This document shows positions 1-8,676 of a DNA stretch of 24,617 nucleotides, in pieces. Under the pieces are notes generated by a model. That model saw only the letters and a list, made by a program, of their open reading frames with translations. It was not told the DNA's origin and did not search any database. This stretch comes from Bacillaceae bacterium (GTDB lineage Bacteria > Bacillota > Bacilli > Bacillales_A > Planococcaceae). Location: the NCBI GenBank assembly GCA_030149685.1, contig JASLGI010000132.1:1-24617 (forward strand), in the 5' to 3' direction. Made by a program: the position numbers and the translations under genes. The first letter of the stretch is position 1, and each line of letters starts with the position of its first letter.

Positions 1-48
1 AAGAAAAAGTCTGAGGAAGCGCAACGTCGTAACCGTAAACGTCGCTAA
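1..48 (+). CDS. rpsU: 30S ribosomal protein S21, C-terminal end (partial)
   Basis: Only the last 15 codons are inside the window, reading KKKSEEAQRRNRKRR and then TAA. The very basic tail with a KKKSE start is like the C-terminus of Bacillota S21, whose B. subtilis form ends in a similar KKKSEAARKRK stretch. S21 is a small-subunit ribosomal protein. In B. subtilis rpsU stands just before yqeY-nfeD-floA, which fits the genes that follow here, except that yqeY is missing. The identification rests on a short tail plus gene order, so it is probable rather than certain. Confidence 0.72.
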   Translation, partial: KKKSEEAQRRNRKRR

Positions 49-98
49 TTTAGAATAAGATACATTTATAATTTACTATTGATGTGTCGCACATTGTT

Positions 99-133
99 CG
101 AGAGGCCCTTTGAAAGGTCTCTCGATTTTTTTT
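99..133 (+). terminator. Rho-independent terminator after rpsU
   Basis: A 9-bp stem CGAGAGGCC/GGTCTCTCG (one G-T pair) with an 8-nt loop is followed by A and eight T residues. It separates rpsU from the nfeD promoter. Confidence 0.88.
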
Positions 134-148
134 AGAAAAAATAAAAAT

Positions 149-174
149 TGAAACTTTTTGCAACATATAACGTA
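149..174 (+). promoter_or_regulatory. Sigma-W type (ECF) promoter for nfeD-floA
   Basis: TGAAAC at 149-154 is followed by exactly 16 nt, rich in T and A, and then CGTA at 171-174. This is the established B. subtilis sigma-W consensus (TGAAAC-N16-CGTA) without a mismatch. In B. subtilis the orthologous yqeZ-floA operon is a known sigma-W target, so position and sequence agree. Transcription should start near 180, about 20 nt before the first ATG. It implies induction by cell-envelope stress, provided that the organism encodes a sigma-W like factor. Confidence 0.85.
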
Positions 175-199
175 AAAGAATAAGGGAGGAGGAGCAGAC

Positions 200-841
200 A
201 TGAACACATGGATTGAATGGATGACAGAACCACTCGTCATCGCATTATTGCTATCCGTCGCTAGTATTGGCTTTGTCTTCGCTTTAACGATGAAGAAGAA
301 GCGGTACGGTTTATTGTTAATCACTCTCAGCTTAGGGTTGCTTTTTACGAGTCATGCGATTTTAGGACTCGTTAGTTTAACAGCCGGGATTTTACTCGCA
401 AGTTCGATCGTCGCATTCGTCTTATCGGTTTTTGGAGGAAGTATTACCCTTTTTGTCCTCGGGCTCGTTTCGCTCGGAGCAAGTATTTTTCTAGCGAGTC
501 TTTACCCGGTTCAAACGATTTTAGCGATTACGTTTGCCGTCGTCATCGCACTGATTGGAGTGATTATTGCTGTGAAAGTATTCGGACGTTCTATGGAATG
601 GTTGCAAAAACTCGTTTTACGAGATGCAACAGATACTGAAAGCGGATACGTTTCTAATGAAAGTCGTGTCGATTTATTAGAAAAAGAAGGAACGACAATT
701 ACTCCTCTACGTCCAGCAGGTATCGTTACTGTAGACGGAGAACGATTAGATGTCGTATCAGACGGCGCATATGTTGAAAAGGATTGTCGCGTGCGCGTCG
801 TCAAAGTAGAAGGTTCAAAAATTGTTGTAACAGAAATTTAA
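200..841 (+). CDS. nfeD: Short NfeD-family membrane protein (OB-fold, no protease domain)
   Basis: This 213-residue protein starts at ATG 200 after a strong GGAGGAGG site. Residues about 10-130 form several hydrophobic segments, probably four or five membrane helices. Residues about 150-213 are the soluble NfeD beta-barrel (OB-fold), recognisable from the TPLRPAGIVTVDGERLDVVS stretch. Bacillus NfeD (YqeZ) is about twice as long because it has an N-terminal ClpP-like serine protease domain; this one lacks it and is the short form. NfeD proteins work with flotillin-like proteins in membrane microdomains, and floA follows 21 nt downstream. It is under the sigma-W type promoter. The family call is firm; the precise function is not known. 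Confidence 0.9.
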   Translation: MNTWIEWMTEPLVIALLLSVASIGFVFALTMKKKRYGLLLITLSLGLLFTSHAILGLVSLTAGILLASSIVAFVLSVFGGSITLFVLGLVSLGASIFLASLYPVQTILAITFAVVIALIGVIIAVKVFGRSMEWLQKLVLRDATDTESGYVSNESRVDLLEKEGTTITPLRPAGIVTVDGERLDVVSDGAYVEKDCRVRVVKVEGSKIVVTEI

Positions 842-862
842 AAAATAAAAGGAGGCTATACA

Positions 863-1858
863 ATGTTTGCAACTACAAGTGGCATCATTTCATTCGGAAT
901 TATTACATTCCTCGTCATCTTAGCACTTGCTGTATTTTTCACATTCGTTCCTGTAACATTATGGATTTCTGCATTAGCAGCAGGAGTTCGTGTCAGCATT
1001 TTCACATTGATTGGAATGCGTTTACGTCGTGTTATTCCAAGTCGTGTCGTGAATCCATTGATCAAAGCACATAAAGCAGGTTTAGGTGTTGAAATTAACC
1101 AATTAGAAAGTCATTATTTAGCCGGCGGTAATGTCGATAGAGTCGTGAACGCGTTAATCGCGGCACATCGAGCAGGAATTGACTTAACGTTTGAACGTGC
1201 GGCTGCAATTGATTTAGCCGGTCGTGACGTATTAGAAGCGGTCCAAATGTCTGTTAACCCACGTGTTATTGAAACACCATTTATTGCAGGTGTTGCGATG
1301 AACGGGATTGAAGTAAAAGCGAAAGCACGTATTACAGTTCGTGCAAATATCGACCGTCTCGTCGGTGGTGCAGGAGAAGATACAATCGTTGCACGTGTCG
1401 GCGAAGGGATTGTATCAACGATCGGTTCATCGGATACACATGCACGTGTGCTAGAAAATCCAGATATGATTTCTCAAACCGTTTTAATTAAAGGACTTGA
1501 CTCAGGAACTGCATTCGAAATTTTATCAATCGATATCGCAGATGTCGATATCGGTAAAAACATCGGTGCGGAACTTCAGACAGAACAAGCGATTGCAGAT
1601 AAAAACATCGCGCAAGCACAAGCTGAAGAGCGTCGTGCGATGGCTGTCGCTGGAGAGCAAGAGATGAAAGCGAAAACGCAAGAGATGCGTGCGAAAGTTG
1701 TCGAAGCAGAATCAGAAGTACCGCTTGCAATGGCAGAAGCACTCCGTAATGGAAATATCGGTATTATGGATTATGTCAATTATCAAAATATGCAAGCAGA
1801 CACACAAATGCGTGAGTCAATCGGTAAAGTAGGGTTAGAACATACGGAAGAAGACTAA
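863..1858 (+). CDS. floA: Flotillin-like protein FloA
   Basis: At 331 residues it has the length of B. subtilis FloA (YqfA). It starts at ATG 863 after AAAGGAGG. The N-terminus (residues about 5-55) is hydrophobic and should form a membrane-inserted hairpin. A PHB/SPFH-like core follows (IRVNPR-like region, [33 protein letters not shown]). The region about 235-300 is a coiled coil rich in Ala and Glu, with the EA repeats typical of flotillins ([17 protein letters not shown]). FloA forms oligomers that organise functional membrane microdomains, affecting membrane fluidity and the activity of signalling and secretion proteins. It shares the nfeD operon and so its stress promoter. Confidence 0.97.
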   Translation: MFATTSGIISFGIITFLVILALAVFFTFVPVTLWISALAAGVRVSIFTLIGMRLRRVIPSRVVNPLIKAHKAGLGVEINQLESHYLAGGNVDRVVNALIAAHRAGIDLTFERAAAIDLAGRDVLEAVQMSVNPRVIETPFIAGVAMNGIEVKAKARITVRANIDRLVGGAGEDTIVARVGEGIVSTIGSSDTHARVLENPDMISQTVLIKGLDSGTAFEILSIDIADVDIGKNIGAELQTEQAIADKNIAQAQAEERRAMAVAGEQEMKAKTQEMRAKVVEAESEVPLAMAEALRNGNIGIMDYVNYQNMQADTQMRESIGKVGLEHTEED

Positions 1859-1878
1859 GCCGAGGAAGGAGCAGTACT

Positions 1879-2409
1879 ATGGAGTTATTTCTCATTATGC
1901 TCGCTATCGGTATTTATTCTTGGTGGTCGGAAAGTAAAGGGAATTCAGAGAAAACAGAAGAATCCTCGCCACTTCCACCGATCGCGAAAGAGCCAGAACA
2001 TCCAGTGTTTAAAAAAGTGTTAGGAGATGAAAGAAAAGAAACTCCACCACTTTTTAAAAAGTTGCAAGATGCTGCAGAAGAACAAGAGCGTCGTTTACAA
2101 GAAGAGTCTCGTCGAATTTTTGAAAGTATGCAACAAGCACCAGCTGAACAAGAACTTTCAAAAATGAACGATGCAGCAGCTGAACAAGAACGTCCATCGA
2201 CGGTTGAAGTTATCGAACAGGCGCGAGAAGATAATCGTCATATCGCTGCTCTCGATGAACAAATAACTGTTTACGAAGATGCATGGACACGTCCGAAAAA
2301 AGTATTAAAACAAGAAGAGTTATTACCGAAAACGGAGAAAGATTTAATTCGAGGAGTTATTTTTTCTGAAATTATGTCTCCTCCGAAATCGAAGCGACGC
2401 CGTTTATAA
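1879..2409 (+). CDS. Unknown single-pass membrane protein with a charged coiled tail
   Basis: I do not recognise this 176-residue protein. It starts at ATG 1879 after GAGGAAGGAG, 20 nt behind floA, so it belongs to the same transcript. The first about 15 residues (MELFLIMLAIGIYSWW) are one membrane segment without a cleavage site that I can see. Then comes a Pro-rich linker and a highly charged, probably helical stretch. Two parts resemble each other (DAAEEQERR near residue 63 and DAAAEQERP near 98), as if from a small internal duplication. The last 25 residues (TEKDLIRGVIFSEIMSPPKS) look more conserved than the rest and may bind a partner. Its place after floA suggests a link to microdomains or the envelope, but that is inference. 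It sits where Bacillus has yqfB, yqfC and yqfD. Confidence 0.8.
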   Translation: MELFLIMLAIGIYSWWSESKGNSEKTEESSPLPPIAKEPEHPVFKKVLGDERKETPPLFKKLQDAAEEQERRLQEESRRIFESMQQAPAEQELSKMNDAAAEQERPSTVEVIEQAREDNRHIAALDEQITVYEDAWTRPKKVLKQEELLPKTEKDLIRGVIFSEIMSPPKSKRRRL

Positions 2410-2410
2410 A

Positions 2411-2439
2411 GCACGGGTGATTTATTCACTCGTGTTTTT
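2411..2439 (+). terminator. Terminator of the nfeD-floA operon
   Basis: A 9-bp stem CACGGGTGA/TCACTCGTG with one G-T pair and loop TTTAT is followed by TTTTTC. It starts 2 nt after the stop of the preceding gene. No convincing sigma-A promoter was found in the 100 nt between this hairpin and phoH. Confidence 0.85.
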
Positions 2440-2520
2440 CTTTCGTGAATTTTTCAGCAAGTAAGAGGAGTTCAAGCGTTATGTGTGATAAAGTAAAGAG
2501 AGGAAATAGAACAAAATAAA

Positions 2521-2535
2521 GAGCTGAAAAAGCTC
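2521..2535 (+). promoter_or_regulatory. Small hairpin just ahead of the phoH ribosome-binding site
   Basis: GAGCT-GAAAA-AGCTC is a 5-bp stem that ends 5 nt before the AAGGAG site at 2541-2546. It has no T-run, so it is not a terminator. It could affect mRNA stability or initiation, but a stem this short may be chance. Confidence 0.35.
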
Positions 2536-2553
2536 CGCTTAAGGAGAATGAGA

Positions 2554-3528
2554 TTGACAACTTACGAACAAAAAATAATTGTCGAACGTGCCGATGAAAT
2601 GATTCAATTGCTCGGATCGTCCGAGCGCCACGTCGACATGATTGAAGAAATGTTATCATTAGAAGTATTTTCTCGAGGAGAAGAAATTATTTTTATCGGG
2701 GAAGAGGAGCGTTCTGTTCAAGATGCGGTGCAAATGTTTGAGCAATTGATTCGTGTCATGCGTCGAAAAATTCCAATCGATACACGTGATATTGCCAGCG
2801 CTTTAGAAATGACGAAAAATGGTGATGTCGATAAAATTCTTGATTTATATGAAGAAGAAGTCGCTCGTACACAAAAAGGACGTGTCATTCGAGCAAAAAC
2901 ACTCGGTCAACGAGATTACGTCCGCGCAATGAAGCAACACGATCTCGTCTTTGGTATTGGTCCTGCGGGAACAGGAAAAACATATTTAGCTGTCGTTCTT
3001 GCAACGCAAGCACTGCGCAATGGACATGTAAAACGTATTATTTTAACACGTCCAGCAGTAGAGGCTGGGGAGAGTCTCGGATTTTTACCAGGAGATTTAA
3101 AAGAGAAAGTAGACCCTTATTTACGTCCTCTTTATGATGCATTACACGACGTGTTAGGTGCAGCACAAACTGAGCGACTCATCGAACGTGGGGTTATTGA
3201 AATTGCTCCGCTCGCTTATATGCGCGGACGAACACTCGACGATGCATTCGTTATTTTGGATGAGGCACAAAATACGACGAAAGCACAAATGAAAATGTTT
3301 TTAACACGTCTCGGATTCGGTTCAAAAATGGTCGTTACAGGAGATAAAACCCAAGTAGACTTGCCGAGAGGTGTTTATTCAGGGTTAAAAGAAGCAGAAG
3401 ATACATTACGTCATGTAAAAGATATTAAGTTCCATTACTTAGAAAAAGGAGATGTCATCCGTCACCCGCTCGTTGCTAAAATTATTGAAGCGTATGCGGA
3501 TGATGAAGAACCTAGAATGGAGGAATAG
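2554..3528 (+). CDS. phoH: PhoH-family P-loop ATPase
   Basis: This protein of about 324 residues has a P-loop (GPAGTGKT, near residue 136) and a Walker B (VILDEAQNTT) in a RecA/helicase-like fold, preceded by a short KH-like N-terminal region; this is the standard PhoH architecture. PhoH proteins are predicted RNA-related ATPases, and their adjacency to YbeY, as here, is widespread. Start choice: AAGGAG at 2541-2546 stands 7 nt from TTG 2554 but only 1 nt from ATG 2548, so TTG 2554 is the better initiator; ATG 2548 would add two residues. It leads the operon that runs to recO. The pgpH ATG comes 4 nt after its stop. Confidence 0.95.
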   Translation: MTTYEQKIIVERADEMIQLLGSSERHVDMIEEMLSLEVFSRGEEIIFIGEEERSVQDAVQMFEQLIRVMRRKIPIDTRDIASALEMTKNGDVDKILDLYEEEVARTQKGRVIRAKTLGQRDYVRAMKQHDLVFGIGPAGTGKTYLAVVLATQALRNGHVKRIILTRPAVEAGESLGFLPGDLKEKVDPYLRPLYDALHDVLGAAQTERLIERGVIEIAPLAYMRGRTLDDAFVILDEAQNTTKAQMKMFLTRLGFGSKMVVTGDKTQVDLPRGVYSGLKEAEDTLRHVKDIKFHYLEKGDVIRHPLVAKIIEAYADDEEPRMEE

Positions 3529-3532
3529 TTGA

Positions 3533-5650
3533 ATGAACGTTTGGAAACGTTGGGTTCAATCATTTTCTTTTCGTACGTTTTCGATTATTACGATTATTTT
3601 ATCGACATTTTTATTGTTTGCACTTACATTAGGGACAGTAAAAGAAGAGACGTACGAATTAGAAGAGTTCGAAATTGCTCCGAAAACGATTCGAGCACCG
3701 AAAACAGTAGAAGATACGTTACGAACAGAACAAGAGCGAGAACGTGTCGCTGAAGAAGTTCCTCCGTCGTATCAGTTTTCAGAAGATGTAGCAAAAAATC
3801 GTCAGGCGATCATTACGAGCTTTTTCGATTATGTGAAAGAAGTACAAAAAACAGGAAAAGACGGGACGTTTGATTCGTCTCATATTGAAAAAGTACAAGA
3901 AAAAGCACGGGCTTTCGATATGCCAGAAGAAACATTTCAATTGTCGGAAAAACAAGTGATGACATTGCTACAAGCAAGTCCAGACGCTCTCGACCGACTC
4001 GCTCAACAAGTGCATGACAGTGTCGGAAAAGAGTTATCACAACCTGTTCGAAAAGAACAAGTAAATGTTGTGAAAAGAAAAATTGGTCATGAGTTAGGAA
4101 AAAGTGCTTTTTTACACGAGGAATTGCAGCCGATTGCTCAGTTGGTCGGTGAAGCAGCGATTGTAGAAAATGAAACATTGAATAAAGAATTGACAGAAAG
4201 TCGGATGGCAAAAGAAAAAGAAGCCGTCGAGCCTGTCCGCATTTTACAAGGACAAGTAATTGTGCGTGAAGGGCAAGTGATCGACAGCGAAGTCTATCGT
4301 CAATTAGAGTTAACCGGTTTATTAACAGAAGAGCAGTCGTATAAACCGATGCTCGGTTTGCTCCTGTTTTATTTTTTAATCGGTCTCGTGATTTATTTAC
4401 AGTTTGCTCGAATGGAAGAGCCGATTGTCGATAAAAAGAAAGCGATTGTGATCGTGTACACGGTTTTATTCCTTTTAGCGATAGCTATGCGCCTTCTCGC
4501 AATGATTGATGAGGAGTTTGACATGCAGTTAGCCTTCTTGTTTCCAACAGCATTAGCGCCCTTGCTCGTCCGTTTATTAACGAATGAAAAACTAGCGCTT
4601 ATGACGACTGTAATGACAGCCATTATTGCAGGGCTTATTTTACAAGAAGGGTATGCTTCGATGATCCAAGTTGAGATTACTATTTATATTTTACTCGGCG
4701 GCTTATTCGCTATTTATTATTTAGGAGATAATCATCGTCGGGCAAGTGTCCTTCGAACGAGTATCGGAGTAGCCCTCGTGAATATAGGTTTTATATTTTT
4801 CTATCTATTATTAAATCAGTCGACATACCAATCGTCTGAATTAACATTTTATATTATTGCTGCAGCTATTTCAGGGTTGTTATCAGGGGCGATGACGATC
4901 GGCTTATTGCCATTCTTTGAGTCCGCTTTTGGCTTATTATCAGATATGAAACTCATTGAACTGTCGAACCCGAATCATCCGTTACTAAAAAAAGTGTTGA
5001 CGGAAACCCCAGGTACGTATCATCATAGTGTGATGGTAGCAAATTTATCAGAAGCAGCATGTGAAGCAATCGGTGCACACGGTTTACTTGCGCGTGTAGG
5101 TAGTTATTATCATGATATCGGTAAATCGGTTCGACCGAATTACTTTATTGAAAACCAACATCCAGGCCAAAACCCGCACGATTTGCTCAGTCCTGAACGA
5201 AGTCGAGATATCATTATTGCGCACGTCACAGACGGAGTAGAATTGTTGAGAAAATATCAAATGCCGAAGCCGATCATCGATATCGCAGCGGAACATCACG
5301 GTACGAGTTTCTTGAAATATTTTTACTTCGAAGCGAAAAAGATGAAAGAGGACGTGTCGGAAGATGATTTCCGTTATCCAGGGCCAAAACCACAAACGAA
5401 AGAAGCAGCGGTCGTCTCTATTGCAGATAGTGTCGAAGCAGCTGTTCGTTCCATGCCAGAGCCGACACCTGAAAAAATTGAAAATCTCGTTCATTCCATC
5501 ACACAAGATAAGTTGAATGATGGTCAGTTTAATGAATGTGATATTACCGTACGAGAATTGACGATTGTGGAAGAAACATTATGTGCAACATTAAATGGAA
5601 TTTTTCATAGTCGTATTGAATATCCAACAGAGGAGGAATTACAATCATGA
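3533..5650 (+). CDS. pgpH: 7TM-HD cyclic-di-AMP phosphodiesterase PgpH
   Basis: The protein has 705 residues; the B. subtilis YqfF/PgpH is similar in length. ATG 3533 follows GGAGGAA that overlaps the end of phoH. Residues about 20-38 form a first membrane segment. An extracytoplasmic region of about 240 residues follows (7TMR-HDED type), then a block of membrane helices (about 275-485), then a cytosolic HD domain with [11 protein letters not shown] near 495 and [11 protein letters not shown] near 525. The HD pair coordinates the metal that hydrolyses c-di-AMP to pApA. The enzyme lowers c-di-AMP, which governs potassium and osmolyte transport and cell-wall balance. Its C-terminus overlaps the ybeY start, so translation is probably coupled. 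Confidence 0.97.
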   Translation: MNVWKRWVQSFSFRTFSIITIILSTFLLFALTLGTVKEETYELEEFEIAPKTIRAPKTVEDTLRTEQERERVAEEVPPSYQFSEDVAKNRQAIITSFFDYVKEVQKTGKDGTFDSSHIEKVQEKARAFDMPEETFQLSEKQVMTLLQASPDALDRLAQQVHDSVGKELSQPVRKEQVNVVKRKIGHELGKSAFLHEELQPIAQLVGEAAIVENETLNKELTESRMAKEKEAVEPVRILQGQVIVREGQVIDSEVYRQLELTGLLTEEQSYKPMLGLLLFYFLIGLVIYLQFARMEEPIVDKKKAIVIVYTVLFLLAIAMRLLAMIDEEFDMQLAFLFPTALAPLLVRLLTNEKLALMTTVMTAIIAGLILQEGYASMIQVEITIYILLGGLFAIYYLGDNHRRASVLRTSIGVALVNIGFIFFYLLLNQSTYQSSELTFYIIAAAISGLLSGAMTIGLLPFFESAFGLLSDMKLIELSNPNHPLLKKVLTETPGTYHHSVMVANLSEAACEAIGAHGLLARVGSYYHDIGKSVRPNYFIENQHPGQNPHDLLSPERSRDIIIAHVTDGVELLRKYQMPKPIIDIAAEHHGTSFLKYFYFEAKKMKEDVSEDDFRYPGPKPQTKEAAVVSIADSVEAAVRSMPEPTPEKIENLVHSITQDKLNDGQFNECDITVRELTIVEETLCATLNGIFHSRIEYPTEEELQS

Positions 5651-6120
5651 TGACGATCGATTGTATCGACACGACGAACACTTTAACGGATGAGCATGAA
5701 ACGCTCATCCGTGATATTTTGTCATTCGGAGCAAAAGAAGAAGGATTAACTGAAACGTATGAAGTATCTGTTACTTTTGTAGATGATGCTGAAATTCAAG
5801 AAATTAATGCGACGTATCGCGATAAAGATGCGCCGACAGATGTCATTTCTTTTGCGTTAGAAGAAGAAGGCGAAGGAGAAGTTGCTTTCGAACGTCCTGA
5901 AGGAATGCCTGTAATGCTAGGAGATATTATCGTGTCAATCGATACATTACAGCGACAAGCAGAAGAATATAATCATTCTTTTGAGCGTGAACTTGGTTTT
6001 TTAATCGTTCATGGTTTTTTACACTTACTCGGTTATGACCATATGACGAAAGAGGAAGAAAAAGAAATGTTCGGTAGACAATATGCGATTTTAGAAGCGT
6101 TTGGATTGAAAAGAGAATGA
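5647..6120 (+). CDS. ybeY: Endoribonuclease / rRNA maturation factor YbeY
   Basis: A 157-residue protein with the zinc signature [11 protein letters not shown] (His 122, 126 and 132), which defines the UPF0054/YbeY family. YbeY takes part in 16S rRNA 3'-end maturation and 70S quality control. Two tandem ATGs occur at 5647 and 5650; AGGAGG at 5631-5636 is 10 nt from the first and 13 from the second, so 5647 is preferred. The ATG overlaps the pgpH TGA. The ybeY-dgkA-cdd-era order is that of Bacillus, and Era acts on the same ribosomal subunit. Confidence 0.97.
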   Translation: MMTIDCIDTTNTLTDEHETLIRDILSFGAKEEGLTETYEVSVTFVDDAEIQEINATYRDKDAPTDVISFALEEEGEGEVAFERPEGMPVMLGDIIVSIDTLQRQAEEYNHSFERELGFLIVHGFLHLLGYDHMTKEEEKEMFGRQYAILEAFGLKRE

Positions 6121-6467
6121 AAAAGTTGTTTCATTCATTCCGGTATGCTTTGCGAGGTATTGGACATGCGTGGAAACATGAACGTCAAATGAAAATACAT
6201 TCAGTTGCAGCGATAACAGTCGTCGCTGCGGGGTATTTTACAGGAATTAACGCTTGTGAATGGGTCGCTGTACTATTACTTTCTGGAGGAGTTGTCGCTC
6301 TTGAGCTTATGAATACAGCGATTGAGCGCGTCGTAGATCTTGCATCTCCGGAGTATCATGAATTAGCGAAACAAGCGAAAGATGTCGCAGCAGGGGCAGT
6401 ATTGTTATATTCGATGCTCGCTGCTGGAATCGGTTTATATATATTTATTCCAAAATGGTTTTTCTAG
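6117..6467 (+). CDS. dgkA: DgkA-type undecaprenol / diacylglycerol kinase
   Basis: This 116-residue membrane protein has about three helices and the family signature [13 protein letters not shown] (near residues 63-75), where the Glu and Asn bind metal and ATP. In Gram-positive bacteria DgkA mainly phosphorylates undecaprenol, returning the lipid carrier to cell-wall synthesis. The gene starts inside the ybeY stop (ATGA overlap) and has no clear Shine-Dalgarno of its own apart from the end of ybeY, so translational coupling is likely. Length is usual for the family. Confidence 0.95.
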   Translation: MKKLFHSFRYALRGIGHAWKHERQMKIHSVAAITVVAAGYFTGINACEWVAVLLLSGGVVALELMNTAIERVVDLASPEYHELAKQAKDVAAGAVLLYSMLAAGIGLYIFIPKWFF

Positions 6468-6477
6468 GAGTGATGAG

Positions 6478-6873
6478 ATGAAACAATTATTTGAAGAAGC
6501 AAAAAAAGCACAGCAACAATCATATTCACCGTATTCGAATTTTCCTGTCGGTGCTGTCATCGAAGGAGAAGACGGTACATTATATGCCGGAAGCAATATT
6601 GAAAATGCTTCATACTCTTTGACAAATTGTGCAGAAAGAACAGCTATTTTTCACGCAATTACTCAAGGAGCGCGTGATTTTAAACGCTTGGCTGTCATCG
6701 GACCAAATGAAGAGCCGATCGCGCCATGTGGAGCATGCCGACAAGTACTCGCAGAGTTTTGTCGCCCGGACATGCCGATTGTCATGTTTAATCAACAAGG
6801 AGAAGTAACGGAAACGACAGTAGAAAAATTGTTACCAACTGCGTTTTCGAAGGAGGATGTATATGGATTATAA
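6478..6873 (+). CDS. cdd: Cytidine deaminase
   Basis: A 131-residue homotetrameric-type cytidine deaminase that converts cytidine and deoxycytidine to uridine forms in pyrimidine salvage. The zinc site is clear: NCAERTA gives Cys 51 and the proton-shuttling Glu 53, and PCGACRQV gives Cys 84 and Cys 87. An open frame extends upstream to 6382 through dgkA, but ATG 6478 stands 7 nt after AGGAG (6466-6470) and gives the normal family length. The last codons overlap the era start. Confidence 0.97.
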   Translation: MKQLFEEAKKAQQQSYSPYSNFPVGAVIEGEDGTLYAGSNIENASYSLTNCAERTAIFHAITQGARDFKRLAVIGPNEEPIAPCGACRQVLAEFCRPDMPIVMFNQQGEVTETTVEKLLPTAFSKEDVYGL

Positions 6874-7771
6874 TCAATCATTTCGTTCAGGGTTCGTTTC
6901 AATTGTCGGACGCCCGAACGTAGGAAAATCAACATTAATGAATCAATTTGTCGGACAAAAAATCGCAATTATGAGTGATAAAGCACAGACAACGCGTAAC
7001 AAAGTACACGGTGTTGTGACGACAGATACATCACAAATTGTTTTCATTGATACACCCGGCATTCATAAGCCGAAACACCGTTTAGGAGACTTCATGGTAA
7101 AACAAGCGAAAAGTACGTTACCAGATGTCGATGTTTTATTATTTTTAGTCAATGCGTCAGAAAAAATTGGACCTGGCGACCGTTTCATTATGGATTTACT
7201 CCGTACAGTAGATGCGCCAGTATTTCTCGTCGTCAATAAAATTGACCTCGTACACCCTGATCAATTACCAGCAATTGTTGAATCGTATACGAATGAATTT
7301 GATTTCGATGAAATTTTCCCGATTTCTGCATTGCAAGGAAACAATGTAGACCAACTTTTCACACGTATTGAAGAAGAGTTACCAGAAGGCCCGCAATATT
7401 ACCCGAAAGATCAAGTAACGGATCATCCGGAACGCTTCATCGTTTCAGAATTTATTCGGGAAAAAGTATTGCACGAAACGCGAGAAGAAATCCCACACTC
7501 TGTTGCAGTAGATATTGAAAAGATGGAGCGCGATGAAAATGGGGTTATTCATATTATGGCAGTGATCGTCGTCGAGCGAAAATCACAAAAAGGAATCGTT
7601 ATCGGTAAAGGCGGTTCAATGTTAAAGACGGTTGGAACGAATGCGCGAAAAGATATTGAAAAACTTCTCGGGTCAAAAGTCTTTTTAGAAATATGGGTAA
7701 AAGTGAAGGAGAACTGGCGTAATAAACCATTCCATTTAAATGAACTCGGCTTTCGCGAAGATGATTATTAA
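6863..7771 (+). CDS. era: GTPase Era
   Basis: A 302-residue GTPase for assembly of the 30S subunit, binding the 3' end of 16S rRNA. G1 is GRPNVGKST (near residue 15), G3 is DTPG, G4 is NKID, and a C-terminal KH domain contains [15 protein letters not shown]. Start choice: AGGAGG at 6851-6856 directly touches ATG 6857, while ATG 6863 has a 6-nt spacing, so 6863 is preferred; the difference is two residues. It overlaps the end of cdd by 11 nt. Together with ybeY it forms a ribosome-maturation pair in this operon. Confidence 0.97.
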   Translation: MDYNQSFRSGFVSIVGRPNVGKSTLMNQFVGQKIAIMSDKAQTTRNKVHGVVTTDTSQIVFIDTPGIHKPKHRLGDFMVKQAKSTLPDVDVLLFLVNASEKIGPGDRFIMDLLRTVDAPVFLVVNKIDLVHPDQLPAIVESYTNEFDFDEIFPISALQGNNVDQLFTRIEEELPEGPQYYPKDQVTDHPERFIVSEFIREKVLHETREEIPHSVAVDIEKMERDENGVIHIMAVIVVERKSQKGIVIGKGGSMLKTVGTNARKDIEKLLGSKVFLEIWVKVKENWRNKPFHLNELGFREDDY

Positions 7772-8541
7772 TGTTTCATACGTGGGAAGGGATTGTATTA
7801 AAGTCATTTCCTTATAGTGAGACGCATAAAATCGTCACGATTTTTACGAAAGAAGCAGGAAAGCTTGCTGCGATGGCACGTGGAGCGTCAAAGCCATCGA
7901 GTAAACTTGCTGCGATGACGCAACCGTTTGTCAAAGGTCAATTTTTATTACGGACAGGCCGGGGAATGGCAACATTGCATCAAGCTGAAATGATCGATTC
8001 ACAACGTCATATTCGAAGCGATTTGACAGTAATGGCTTATGCGAGTTATCTCGTAGAGTTGATTGATAAATTAACAGAGGAATACGATGAGCGAACGAAA
8101 GGTGTATATATATTATTGCACGATGCTCTTCAAGCATTGAATGAAGGAGAATCACCTGGAGCCATTACACTATTTGTTGAATGGCAAATGCTGCCGGTTG
8201 CGGGCATTCAGCCACAAATTCATTGTTGTGCGAATTGTGGTTCTACAGAAGGTGCATTTTCATTTTCATTTCAACAAATCGGGTTTTTATGCGAAGAATG
8301 TGTCGCAATGGATCCTTATGCATATCCTTTACATCCGGGTGTTTTACGACTCATTCGAACATTTAGTCTCGTACCGATTCATGAAGTAGGTACACTCGAG
8401 TTAAAGCAAGAGACGATTCAATTGTTGCAGCGCATCGTTCGCACGATTTACGATGAACAAATCGGTGTATGGATCAAATCTCGAAAATTTTTAGAACAAC
8501 TTGATACGTTGCCTCCGTTATCTGATGATTCGACACATTGA
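7771..8541 (+). CDS. recO: DNA repair protein RecO
   Basis: A 256-residue RecO with an N-terminal OB-fold (WEGIVLKSFPYSETHKIVTI), a helical middle and a four-cysteine zinc site (CCANCGS and CEEC, near residues 151-176). RecO loads RecA on SSB-coated DNA together with RecR. The start ATG overlaps the era stop by one base (TAATG) and no strong Shine-Dalgarno precedes it, so reinitiation after era is likely. The small yqzL gene that lies between era and recO in B. subtilis is absent. Confidence 0.95.
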   Translation: MFHTWEGIVLKSFPYSETHKIVTIFTKEAGKLAAMARGASKPSSKLAAMTQPFVKGQFLLRTGRGMATLHQAEMIDSQRHIRSDLTVMAYASYLVELIDKLTEEYDERTKGVYILLHDALQALNEGESPGAITLFVEWQMLPVAGIQPQIHCCANCGSTEGAFSFSFQQIGFLCEECVAMDPYAYPLHPGVLRLIRTFSLVPIHEVGTLELKQETIQLLQRIVRTIYDEQIGVWIKSRKFLEQLDTLPPLSDDSTH

Positions 8542-8603
8542 TTACGCGAGAGAAGAGACGATGATACAATTTTGGCATCTTAAATATATCGGTCGGACAT
8601 TAA

Positions 8604-8639
8604 AAAGACACTTGAATGTTGAAGCATTCAAGTGTCTTT
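8604..8639. terminator. Bidirectional terminator between recO and glyQS
   Basis: A perfect 15-bp inverted repeat (AAAGACACTTGAATG and its complement) has a 6-nt loop (TTGAAG). On the minus strand it ends in a run of five T, on the plus strand in CTTTCGTTATT, so it should work better for glyQS but can serve both convergent genes. Confidence 0.9.
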
Positions 8640-8676
8640 CGTTATTTAGAAACTGTTTTATCTCAGCTTCTTTATA

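Noticed and set aside
76..324. 82-codon minus-strand frame over the rpsU terminator and sigma-W promoter
   Set aside because: It is low-complexity (Phe/Leu-rich from A-tracts) and overlaps regulatory DNA and the nfeD start.
2463..2492. Possible phoH promoter with GATAAA as -10
   Set aside because: The -10 has only 4 of 6 matches and there is no -35 at a workable distance.
3529..3753. Open frame starting at TTG 3529 over the pgpH start
   Set aside because: It is a shifted frame of pgpH, lacks coding character and is fully covered by the 705-residue gene.
6382..6477. N-terminal extension of cytidine deaminase
   Set aside because: It lies inside dgkA in another frame; ATG 6478 has a good AGGAG and gives the family length.
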